Of a stretch of DNA of 5,529 nucleotides, positions 1 through 5,529 are shown in pieces. The DNA is from Planctomycetota bacterium. GTDB taxonomy: Bacteria; Planctomycetota; Planctomycetia; Pirellulales; Pirellulaceae. The stretch is from assembly GCA_024274855.1 (NCBI GenBank), contig JAJSAJ010000657.1, forward strand, positions 1-5,529. Direction: 5' to 3'. The stretch's first letter is position 1, and the number at the start of each line of letters is the position of its first letter. The notes beneath the pieces are model-generated. The model was not told where the DNA came from. It saw only the letters and a program-made list of their open reading frames with translations, and did not search any database. Both the position numbers and the translations under genes were made by a program.

Positions 1-747
1 AGGCCGTCCAGTCAACGAACGGGTGCGTACGAGCGACAGATGCGATACCGCGGATGGGTTGTTGATACGAACGGAGAGCTTTTCCCGATCGACCGCATGA
101 GCCGTGGCGACATCGACAAGTCGACCGGCATGACGCATACGTACCGCGGGATTACCGAAGATGGCTGGTTTTTTCTACAAACAGGTGGTTGGGTCTTCCG
201 TAAGATTACGGCCAAGGGAGATGTGTCGGCACCTGCAGACCAGAGAGCACCGCATGTAGCCTATCTCGATCCCGAGGATCTCGTATTCCTCCAGACCGTG
301 CCGTGCGAGATTACGGGCAAGAAACTGGTACGGACAGCCGCAGGCGCCGTTGTGACGTTCACGATCCGAAACCTCGGAAGAAGCCCCGAAGTCAGCCTCT
401 TTTGGGGAACCAAAGAGGGCCTTACCTTCGCTGATCGGTGGACACACAAGGTCACCGTGAGTAATCCGCGAGAAGGAGACAATCAGTTCGTTCTCAAGAA
501 CGCGCCGGACGCGACACCTTTGTTTGTACGTCTGTTCTTGAAGAATCAGGAAGGTCAATTCTGGTCGATGGACACGCTGAAGACAGGTCTTCCTGCCAGA
601 CCAAAGCCGAGTCCGCGTCCAAGGGCGTTTCCAAGAACCACTAGCCGAACCAATCCAGACGTCTCTTCGCCGGCGTTTTCGCATCCCGTGTCGTTTTCGC
701 AACGGGCTTCAGCTTGCTTGAAAACAATAATCAGGGTTACACTTTAG
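1..747 (+). CDS. 3' part of an uncharacterised protein with a C-terminal Fn3/Ig-like domain
   Basis: The reading frame is open from base 1, so the gene almost certainly begins upstream; the first internal ATG is at 40 and has no obvious Shine-Dalgarno. It ends at TAG 745-747. I do not recognise a named family. Residues 1-65 (counted from base 1) are rich in Gly, Trp and aromatics (TYRGITEDGWFFLQTGGW), as in beta-strand repeat or propeller proteins. Codons for about 340-590 nt read as a beta-sandwich: alternating hydrophobic strands, then FWGTKEG, RLFLKNQEGQFWS and a final DTLKTG. This pattern occurs in Fn3-like domains of large secreted planctomycete and verrucomicrobial proteins, so an exported or surface protein is likely (inference; the N-terminus is missing). 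After about base 595 the frame becomes Pro/Ser/Arg-rich with poor third-position GC, while frame 3 looks better and stops at 642-644. The annotated C-terminus may therefore be a frameshift artefact. The frame itself is secure; the function is unknown. Confidence 0.7.
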   Translation, partial: RPSSQRTGAYERQMRYRGWVVDTNGELFPIDRMSRGDIDKSTGMTHTYRGITEDGWFFLQTGGWVFRKITAKGDVSAPADQRAPHVAYLDPEDLVFLQTVPCEITGKKLVRTAAGAVVTFTIRNLGRSPEVSLFWGTKEGLTFADRWTHKVTVSNPREGDNQFVLKNAPDATPLFVRLFLKNQEGQFWSMDTLKTGLPARPKPSPRPRAFPRTTSRTNPDVSSPAFSHPVSFSQRASACLKTIIRVTL

Positions 748-835
748 CCAAATGGAGAACGCGCGTTGGTCGAAGGCCCCCCATGGGTGAATAAGTCTCT
801 CGAGCTAAAAAACATGTGATGAAAACCCCCTTTCC

Positions 836-872
836 GCTCCCTCCCCGCCGCCTTTGGCGGCGGGGAGGGAGC
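836..872. repeat. Perfect 17-bp GC-rich palindrome with 3-nt loop
   Basis: Bases 836-852 are exactly complementary to 856-872, leaving a TTT loop at 853-855 (TGGCGGCGGGGAGG-type right arm). The stem is almost all G:C and would be very stable as RNA or as cruciform DNA. Neither side has a run of T, so it is not a canonical intrinsic terminator, although it could stop or stabilise the upstream transcript. GC-rich palindromes of this kind are often dispersed REP-like intergenic elements; this window has only one copy, so dispersal cannot be shown here. Confidence 0.75.
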
Positions 873-878
873 AGCCGT

Positions 879-893
879 CGGCATGACATGCCG
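879..893. repeat. Short perfect dyad CGGCATG-A-CATGCCG
   Basis: The arms 879-885 and 887-893 are perfectly complementary around a single central A. With a 1-nt centre this cannot close as a normal RNA hairpin without losing the inner pairs, so it fits a protein-binding operator or part of the neighbouring palindromic element better. It lies seven bases after the 17-bp palindrome and about 170 bases before the AKR start codon. Confidence 0.45.
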
Positions 894-917
894 GCCTTAG
901 CTCAATAGACTCGCTCA

Positions 918-938
918 CCAACGGCACAAGGCCGTTGG
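918..938. repeat. 8-bp stem-loop upstream of the AKR gene
   Basis: CCAACGGC at 918-925 pairs with GCCGTTGG at 931-938 around the loop ACAAG. It is the third inverted repeat in about 100 bases. An alternative 7-bp pairing joins CGGCCTT (892-898) to AAGGCCG (928-934) and would exclude both this stem and the dyad at 879-893. No T-tract follows, so it is not a typical terminator. Confidence 0.45.
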
Positions 939-1053
939 GGTCGATCAGCCGAAAAAACAGCAGCGAAATGCAAATCCAACTGCAGACGGCTAAACAGTTA
1001 CTAATCAAGTAATGCAGCGTATCTTCATCGAGAAAGCCGACAAACACTCAGCC

Positions 1054-1060
1054 AAAGGAG
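1054..1060 (+). promoter_or_regulatory. Shine-Dalgarno site that fixes the AKR GTG start
   Basis: AAAGGAG lies six bases before GTG 1067. This is close to ideal spacing and decides in favour of the GTG start. The resulting N-terminus (MSVTSLTLTSGRELPAVGLGTW) matches where aldo/keto reductases normally begin. Confidence 0.85.
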
Positions 1061-1066
1061 ATAGGT

Positions 1067-2050
1067 GTGAGCGTAACTTCTCTGACGTTGACCAGTGGAC
1101 GCGAGTTGCCGGCCGTCGGCCTGGGCACGTGGAAAATCGCGAAAGATGTCGCAACTGACGTGATCCAACAGGCCACAAAAGTCGGATACCGCCATTTTGA
1201 TTGCGCCTGTGATTATGGCAACGAGCGTCAGGTCGGCAATGGACTCAACCATGCGATGGAAGCCGGACTGGTGCAACGAGATGATCTGTGGATCACGTCG
1301 AAACTGTGGAATACATATCACCGAACTGAACACGTCCAACCGGCTCTGCAACACACGCTGGATGATCTAAGACTGGACTACCTGGATCTGTACCTGGTGC
1401 ACTTTCCTATCGCGCTTCGATTCGTGCCATTTGAAGAGCGATACCCTCCCGAGTGGTTCTTCGAACCCGAATCGGATCATCCTTGCATGCATCCGGCGGC
1501 CGTTTCGTTGCACGAAACATGGCAGGCGATGGAAGAATTGGTACGGTCAGGACTGGTCCGGGAAATCGGGGTCTGCAATGTCGGCTGTGCAATGCTCCGC
1601 GATTTGCTATCGTACGCTGAGATCGCGCCGGCGGTATTGCAAGTAGAACTGCACCCCTACCTGACGCAGGACAAGCTGCTGCGGTTTTGCCGCGAATCGG
1701 ATGTGGTCGTCACGGCGTTTTCACCGCTGGGCGCTCAGTCGTACTTCTCGATCGGTATGGCCGACCCCATTGAATCGGTTCTCAAGCAGTCGGTTATTCA
1801 GGAAATCGCGGCTCGACACGAGCGAACACCGGCTCAGATAGTGCTGCGTTGGGGTATTCAGCGACAAACAGCCGTCGTCCCCAAGACGACTCACCCCGAA
1901 CATCTCCGCGAGAATCTAACCCTATTCGATTTTGAGCTTGCCCAAGAGGAGATGAACGCGGTCACTTCGTTGAACCAAAACCGACGGTTCAACGACCCGG
2001 GCGAGTTCTGTGAGGCAGCTTTCAATACGTTTTTTCCGATCTTCGACTAA
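1067..2050 (+). CDS. NAD(P)H-dependent aldo/keto reductase, xylose/aldose-reductase type
   Basis: A cytosolic (beta/alpha)8-barrel oxidoreductase that reduces aldehydes, aldoses or ketones to alcohols. At 327 residues it is full length for the AKR superfamily. The N-terminal hairpin motif is followed by GLGTW (18-22). The catalytic tetrad is complete: Asp45 and Tyr50 (FDCACDYGNE), Lys79 (SKLWN) and His112 (LVHFP). Other marks are GVCN (168-171), Gln192, the SPLG loop (219-222) and the cofactor loop VVPKTTHPEHLREN (270-283). The insert HFPIALRFVPFEERYPP (112-128) and the tail RRFNDP (306-311) closely recall yeast xylose reductases and plant mannose-6-phosphate/aldose-6-phosphate reductases (AKR2), so a sugar substrate is likely but not proven. 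Position 279 is His where xylose reductases carry the NADP-phosphate-binding Arg276, suggesting tolerance of NADH. The GTG start has a strong ribosome site. The stop TAA overlaps an ATG (TAATG) opening a spurious frame. The next gene, an SDR, starts 307 bases later. The family call is near certain; the substrate is open. Confidence 0.97.
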   Translation: MSVTSLTLTSGRELPAVGLGTWKIAKDVATDVIQQATKVGYRHFDCACDYGNERQVGNGLNHAMEAGLVQRDDLWITSKLWNTYHRTEHVQPALQHTLDDLRLDYLDLYLVHFPIALRFVPFEERYPPEWFFEPESDHPCMHPAAVSLHETWQAMEELVRSGLVREIGVCNVGCAMLRDLLSYAEIAPAVLQVELHPYLTQDKLLRFCRESDVVVTAFSPLGAQSYFSIGMADPIESVLKQSVIQEIAARHERTPAQIVLRWGIQRQTAVVPKTTHPEHLRENLTLFDFELAQEEMNAVTSLNQNRRFNDPGEFCEAAFNTFFPIFD

Positions 2051-2357
2051 TGGTTTCCTCCATTTGGCTAAATAGTTACAATTTCGCGAACGATAGACTC
2101 TTGAATATTTGTGTGGCCACGTGTATCAGAGAACGCTCGCCAACAAACCGCTTTGAATCGAACCCCGAATTCTCTATCTTCGAGGCCTGTATCATGCGTT
2201 GGACCATCCTGCTGAAGATCTGTGACGCCCTGGAACCAAAATAATTCTCACAACAAAGGCAGGCATGATCTGTCGGCGATGGCAATGCCTGCGCCACGCG
2301 GGGACGTCCTGGCGGTCATGCTGGTAAACGACCGCTTATTCGATTGAATGGAGCGCC
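2051..2357. other. Intergenic region between AKR and SDR
   Basis: Nothing here is convincingly coding. The first ~200 bases are visibly AT-richer than the flanking genes, and the last ~100 are GC-richer. A weak sigma70-like pair, TTGAAT (2101-2106) and TATCAG (2124-2129) with a 17-base spacer, is present but far from the SDR. An 8-bp inverted repeat, GCAGGCAT (2259-2266) with ATGCCTGC (2285-2292), encloses an 18-base loop and could be a leader hairpin or an operator. No T-run follows it, so it is not an intrinsic terminator. The gap suggests that the SDR has its own promoter or is only loosely co-transcribed with the AKR. Confidence 0.45.
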
Positions 2358-3128
2358 ATGAAGCTTTGCGACAAAGTAGCCGTGATTACGGGCGGCTCAA
2401 AGGGGATCGGATTCGGCTGTGCCCGAGTCTTCGCGGGCCACGGATGCAAGGTCGTATTGGCCGCGCGTGGACGCGATGAAGGCTTGGCAGCCGAGAGGGA
2501 ATTGACCGGCCAAGGATACTCAGCCGTCTTCGTGCCGACCGATGTCACACGCGAGGAAGACATGCAGCGACTGATTGAAGAAACCGTTGAGCGGTTTGGC
2601 CGGCTCGACTGCATCGTAAATAATGCGGGCTGGCACCCACCAGACGCGACTATCAATGAGACAGGCATTGCTGATTTCGAGCGACTGCTCCGGCTGAATC
2701 TGACGAGCACGTTCATGGGCTGCCAATTCGCCATCCCTCATCTGCGTAAGACACGTGGTACAATCGTTGTGATGTCAAGCTCCGTAGCCGTCGTTGGACA
2801 ACGCGCGGCGGTCAGCTACGTGACAAGCAAGGCGGGCCAGGTTGGGCTGGTTCGTGCTTTGGCGCTTGACTTGGCCCCGGACGGCATCCGCGTCAACGCG
2901 GTCTGTCCCGGTGCCGTGAAGACGCCACTGATGACGCAATGGGCCGCTACACAATCCGATGACGCCGAGCAGTTTCTTCGGGAGGCCTGTGGCCGAATTC
3001 CACTGGGACGCATAGCGACTGTCGATGAGATCGGAGAGGTGTGCGCGTTTCTCGCTTCCGATGAAGCCTCCTACATCACCGGACAGACGATTTGCCCGGA
3101 TGGCGGCGCAATGTTGGGAGGAGGATAA
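2358..3128 (+). CDS. Short-chain dehydrogenase/reductase, HSD17B14/L-fucose-dehydrogenase-like
   Basis: A classical SDR of 256 residues: a soluble Rossmann-fold enzyme, normally a tetramer, that interconverts hydroxyl and keto groups with NAD(P)(H). The glycine motif is TGGSKGIG (11-18). Asp62 in the TDV turn contacts adenine, and NNAG is at 88-91. The catalytic set Asn114, Ser141, Tyr154 and Lys158 (YVTSK) is complete. PG (184-185) and the closing GQTICPDGGAMLGGG are typical. The segment NNAGWHPPDATINET and the C-terminal GGAxLGxG recall animal HSD17B14, a steroid and L-fucose dehydrogenase whose catalytic residues carry the same numbers, so a sugar or similar secondary alcohol is a reasonable substrate. 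The end of beta-2 reads AAR (35-37) instead of carrying an acidic residue, which favours NADP(H). ATG 2358 is preceded by GGAG at 2350-2353 with a short 4-base spacer. Generic annotation would be '3-oxoacyl-ACP reductase-like', but no fatty-acid genes are nearby. The family is certain, the substrate is not. Confidence 0.97.
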   Translation: MKLCDKVAVITGGSKGIGFGCARVFAGHGCKVVLAARGRDEGLAAERELTGQGYSAVFVPTDVTREEDMQRLIEETVERFGRLDCIVNNAGWHPPDATINETGIADFERLLRLNLTSTFMGCQFAIPHLRKTRGTIVVMSSSVAVVGQRAAVSYVTSKAGQVGLVRALALDLAPDGIRVNAVCPGAVKTPLMTQWAATQSDDAEQFLREACGRIPLGRIATVDEIGEVCAFLASDEASYITGQTICPDGGAMLGGG

Positions 3129-3345
3129 GGGGCTTTTCGATCCGAACCAATTGGATTCCCAATTTAGCGCATGGTGACTTCCGATGACAAGGCGATAACT
3201 CCGATTTGGGTCGACGGCCTGAAAGACCATCGTACGGTTATTCGTTTGCAACCAGACGCTTTACTATGCCGGCGACATTTGCACCACATCGGTTTTGACT
3301 CTTGACGACCAGCGGGACCGCCGACACACACGGGATGCACATTAC

Positions 3346-5154
3346 ATGATCGATCTGCCAATCCTGACCGTCTCCACCACTGCCCCACCGCCAGCCTGGG
3401 CCCTTTGGGAACGGTATATTCTGGACGGATTCTATCCCGCCGCCATGGAGTTCGTCGACAAGTACACGCGGCCGGACGGCACGTTGGTCTGGCGCGATAA
3501 ATGGCCGGGCATGGACGGATCGGATGATGGCTACGAAAGCTTCGGCAATTTTCCGCTCTACTATTGCCTTGGCGGTCCCGAGGAAATCCACACCCTGTCG
3601 CGTCATCTTTGGGAGGGTGTTACCCGGCAATTCACCGAATACGGCCAAATCGATCGCGAGTTCGACGGCTATTACGACTGGATGCACCACGGTGAAAGCT
3701 CGACATACTTGTATTTCCTTGGACTGGCCGACCCGGCCGTGGAGAAGGACCGCCAGCGTGCATTGCGTTTCGCGGCCATGTACATGAGTGAGGATCCACA
3801 AGCCGAAAACTACGACCCGATACGACGCCTGATCCGCAGCCCCATCAACGGTAGTCGGGGACCTCGCTTTGTGAACACGGCGGAAGATTGGGTCACGCAC
3901 CGACCTGTTCTAGCCGACTATCCTCTGCCGTATGATGACATCCTCGGCGTTTCGTCGAGCGACGCCTGGATCGACGACACGCGATTCCCTGCCATCCTCG
4001 AGGCCATGAACCAGCGAATGATGCGCGGCGACGTCCCCTTGAATCTGACATCGACCAGCCTCGTACTCAATGCGTTTCTCTACACGGGCGAACCAAGATA
4101 CCGTGAGTGGATCGAGGCGTATGTCGACGCGTGGCTCGATCGGACCCAACGAAACAACGGCATCCTGCCCGACAATGTTGGTCTCAACGATGAGATCGGT
4201 CAGTACATGGATGGCAAATGGTGGGGAGGATACTACGGCTGGCAATGGCCTCATGGGCTGTTTAACCTGGTTGAATCGTCGCTGATCGGCGCGTCGAACG
4301 CGTACGTCGCGTCGGGCGATGCTCGGTTCCTGACATTGCCGCGATCGGTGCTCGATCTTGTCCTCGCCCAGGCGCGAACCGATGAACGTGGAGAGCGCGT
4401 TGTACCGCATCGACACGGGGACCGCGGGTGGTATGATTTCCGTCCCATCGATCCGTCGCTTCCGGTACATTTGTGGTCGCTGACCGAGTCGGAGGAAGAT
4501 TTTGCTCGGATGGTGGCATTGGTACCGCACCCGAGCAGAGCATCGTTGCGGTATCATCGGCACAAGAGTGACTCGGAACACTCGGCCTCATGGGCAGGTT
4601 TTGTCGAGGGGCTCAACCCCGACTACCCTGTCGACATTCTTCGGGCGACATGGATGGAATCACAGCGGCGCATGGAGGCCACGCGGAACGACCGGACCAC
4701 GCCCGACCAGCAGGATGTGCATCACTGGCAATTGCGAAACCCGGTCGTACTCGAGGGCCTTGCACAGCTGGCCCTGGGCGCTCCGAACCACGTCTACCAC
4801 GGAGGCATGCTCCATTGCCGGCTGTTCTATTTCGATCCCGACCGTAACCGCCCCGGCCTGCCGGCCGACGTGGCGGCCATGGTCGTGCCCACCGGCGCGG
4901 GAGAGGTCGACGCAAGGCTGGTCAACCTGCATTCAAGCCAATGGCGCCGTGTAGTGGTCCAAGGCGGTGCCTTTGGCGAGCATGAATTGACGCGTGTCGA
5001 AACACCAAACGAGCAACTTGAGGTCGATGGACCTCGAGTGGAAGTGCACCTGGCGCCCGGAGCGTCTGGTCGACTTCGCATTAAGATGCGGCGCCACGTG
5101 CGACGGCCGGAATATTTCGCGGTGAATCAAGCGGCGGAGCAGATGCCAAAGTAA
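3346..5154 (+). CDS. Uncharacterised alpha/alpha-toroid (six-hairpin glycosidase-like) protein
   Basis: A 602-residue protein with no signal peptide or membrane segment, so probably cytoplasmic. I cannot assign it to a named enzyme family. Residues ~17-480 alternate amphipathic helices with short aromatic/acidic loops, as in alpha/alpha-toroid glycoside hydrolases and polysaccharide lyases. Candidate active-site motifs are DGSDDGYESF (57-66), YYDWMHHGES (109-118), the Asn/Asp/Glu stretch PDNVGLNDEIGQYMDG (275-290) and the Trp-rich WWGGYYGWQWPHG (292-304). Residues ~505-590 read as a beta-strand-rich appended domain, common at the C-terminus of such toroids. The frame extends upstream to a TTG at 3295, but the 17 extra residues (LDDQRDRRHTRDAHY-type) look non-native and lack a ribosome site; ATG 3346 has only a weak GGGA 10 bases before it. 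Following AKR and SDR genes on the same strand, it may act on a glycan, uronide or glycoside (inference). A non-catalytic or isomerase-like role is also possible. The gene is secure, the function is open. Confidence 0.92.
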   Translation: MIDLPILTVSTTAPPPAWALWERYILDGFYPAAMEFVDKYTRPDGTLVWRDKWPGMDGSDDGYESFGNFPLYYCLGGPEEIHTLSRHLWEGVTRQFTEYGQIDREFDGYYDWMHHGESSTYLYFLGLADPAVEKDRQRALRFAAMYMSEDPQAENYDPIRRLIRSPINGSRGPRFVNTAEDWVTHRPVLADYPLPYDDILGVSSSDAWIDDTRFPAILEAMNQRMMRGDVPLNLTSTSLVLNAFLYTGEPRYREWIEAYVDAWLDRTQRNNGILPDNVGLNDEIGQYMDGKWWGGYYGWQWPHGLFNLVESSLIGASNAYVASGDARFLTLPRSVLDLVLAQARTDERGERVVPHRHGDRGWYDFRPIDPSLPVHLWSLTESEEDFARMVALVPHPSRASLRYHRHKSDSEHSASWAGFVEGLNPDYPVDILRATWMESQRRMEATRNDRTTPDQQDVHHWQLRNPVVLEGLAQLALGAPNHVYHGGMLHCRLFYFDPDRNRPGLPADVAAMVVPTGAGEVDARLVNLHSSQWRRVVVQGGAFGEHELTRVETPNEQLEVDGPRVEVHLAPGASGRLRIKMRRHVRRPEYFAVNQAAEQMPK

Positions 5155-5390
5155 CCAAGCAGCCGTTATTGTCGCGTCAACCTCCGATTGCCCACCCGAT
5201 GGGGTACATGCCGACCGGAAATCGGAAAGATAAAGACCGGACAAAGATGACACATCATTGAGATGACTAGGGCGATCATAGCTGTCACGGAGTAGTGCGA
5301 TTTCGGCCACACATTGAGGCGTGTTTCACCGCATGACATTGCAAAAAGGCCTTTGACTTCTTTCCACCGGCAAGCTGAAGGAGATGCGAC
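5155..5390. other. Intergenic region after the toroid-like gene
   Basis: There is no believable gene. A minus-strand frame covers 5166-5513 but encodes no recognisable protein and conflicts with the + strand signals at 5377 onward. An inverted repeat, TCCGATT (5183-5189) with AATCGGA (5220-5226), encloses a small inner CCCA/TGGG dyad and might act as a weak transcript-end hairpin, though no T-tract follows. TTGACT at 5353-5358 resembles a -35 box, but no -10 lies at the right distance. Confidence 0.4.
5377..5383 (+). promoter_or_regulatory. Shine-Dalgarno site for a gene starting at GTG 5391
   Basis: GAAGGAG lies seven bases before GTG 5391, a spacing typical of real starts. The alternative ATG at 5384 abuts the site directly and opens an Arg/Lys/Ser-rich frame that looks like an off-frame shadow. 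Confidence 0.5.
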
Positions 5391-5529
5391 GTGAACGCCA
5401 CAAGTATCATCGCTCCGCGCGAAAGCTGAAGAAAACGGCTTCGACACTGTTGAAATCGAACCCAAAACGGCGACCGTCACCCAGCCGTCTACCTGCACGT
5501 TCGTCCACGACATCCCGCACGTCCTTGCG
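5391..5529 (+). pseudogene. 5' fragment of an unknown gene, apparently frameshifted
   Basis: From GTG 5391 the frame reads MNATSIIAPRES and stops at TGA 5427-5429. The frame beginning at GCT 5425 then runs open to the window edge as AEENGFDTVEIEPKTATVTQ and onward, with 25 of 35 third positions G or C, as expected for coding sequence here. That second frame has no start codon of its own after the stop at 5392-5394. Removing one A from the run at 5422-5424 would join the two into a single protein of at least 46 residues behind a good ribosome site. Either the gene carries a real frameshift or the assembly has a one-base error. The alternative is a 12-residue leader peptide followed by chance open sequence. 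The protein is not recognised. Confidence 0.35.

Larger units (their letters stand above)
748..1066. other. Intergenic region with three successive inverted repeats
   Basis: This 319-bp gap between the partial gene and the aldo/keto reductase has no credible coding sequence. A minus-strand frame across 805-1047 is mostly the translation of the palindromic element (a run like PAAKGGGEGAERG) and is not believable as a protein. The gap holds three adjacent dyads at 836-872, 879-893 and 918-938, then a less structured stretch leading to the AKR ribosome binding site. A short dyad TTACT-N5-AGTAA at 998-1012 lies 55 nt before the AKR start and could be an operator, but it is too short to claim. No convincing -35/-10 pair was found. 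Confidence 0.6.

Noticed and set aside
175..702. 175-codon minus-strand frame opposite the first gene
   Set aside because: Arg-rich shadow of a better + strand frame, without recognisable domains.
923..940. GGCAC followed by GTTG, considered as a sigma54 promoter
   Set aside because: The spacing and the -12 GC element do not match TGGCAC-N5-TTGC.
805..1047. 80-codon minus-strand frame
   Set aside because: Largely a translation of the GC-rich palindrome; low-complexity GGGEGAERG peptide, no ribosome site and no family resemblance.
2050..2244. 64-codon + strand frame whose ATG overlaps the AKR stop (TAATG)
   Set aside because: Stop-start overlap can mean translational coupling, but the sequence is AT-rich with no recognisable pattern, irregular codon use and no ribosome site in the AKR end.
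2222..2347. Short + strand frame ending just before the SDR, with an internal 22-codon version from ATG 2279, considered as a leader peptide
   Set aside because: No ribosome site, no runs of regulatory codons and no attenuator-like terminator after it.
3139..3165. Dyad around CCAATTGG after the SDR stop, considered as a terminator
   Set aside because: The stem has no loop and no following T-run; an 8-bp palindrome is expected by chance.
3171..3305. 44-codon + strand frame from ATG 3171 in the SDR-toroid gap
   Set aside because: No Shine-Dalgarno, neutral third-position GC (about half) and no recognisable similarity; a real small protein cannot be excluded but is not supported.
3295..3345. 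TTG 3295 as start of the toroid-like protein
   Set aside because: It adds 17 charged, non-native-looking residues, uses a rare start codon and lacks a ribosome site; ATG 3346 is preferred.
5166..5513. 115-codon minus-strand frame at the right end
   Set aside because: No recognisable motif, and it overlaps a + strand start with a good Shine-Dalgarno and coding-like third positions.
1..5529. CRISPR arrays, tRNA/rRNA genes, insertion sequences, phage or defence genes
   Set aside because: No regularly spaced direct repeats, no cloverleaf or conserved TPsiC signature outside coding sequence, and no transposase-, integrase- or nuclease-like motifs in the credible proteins.

Overview
The window carries three intact, co-directional genes on the + strand. 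They are an aldo/keto reductase of the xylose-reductase type (1067-2050), a short-chain dehydrogenase resembling 17-beta-HSD14/L-fucose dehydrogenase (2358-3128), and a soluble protein of about 600 residues that looks like an alpha/alpha-toroid carbohydrate-active protein of an uncharacterised family (3346-5154). At the left edge is the 3' part of a further + strand gene ending in an Fn3/Ig-like beta-sandwich (1-747). At the right edge is the start of another + strand gene, apparently broken by a one-base frameshift (5391-5529).

Organism: no marker gene is present, so taxonomy is a guess. Moderately high GC, wide intergenic gaps (roughly 220-320 bp), GTG starts, a GC-rich palindromic intergenic element and catabolic enzymes with eukaryote-like relatives would suit an environmental bacterium of the Planctomycetota/Poribacteria/Latescibacterota type. 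No tRNA, rRNA, CRISPR array, transposase, phage or defence gene was seen.

Layout: 1-747, partial gene of unknown function whose last ~50 codons look out of frame; 748-1066, non-coding, with three consecutive inverted repeats including a perfect 17-bp stem; 1067-2050, AKR with a strong Shine-Dalgarno; 2051-2357, non-coding, AT-richer at first and then GC-richer; 2358-3128, SDR; 3129-3345, short gap; 3346-5154, toroid-like protein; 5155-5390, non-coding; 5391-5529, broken or mis-assembled gene start.

How the genes might work together (inference): an alpha/alpha-toroid protein beside two sugar-type oxidoreductases fits a small carbohydrate-utilisation locus, in which the large protein acts on a glycan or uronide and the AKR and SDR reduce or oxidise the released sugar. 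The two enzymes appear to have opposite cofactor leanings (AKR towards NADH, SDR towards NADP(H)). The gaps are too wide for a tight operon, and no transporter or regulator is in view. The most novel item is the large protein; nothing here points to a defence or mobile system.
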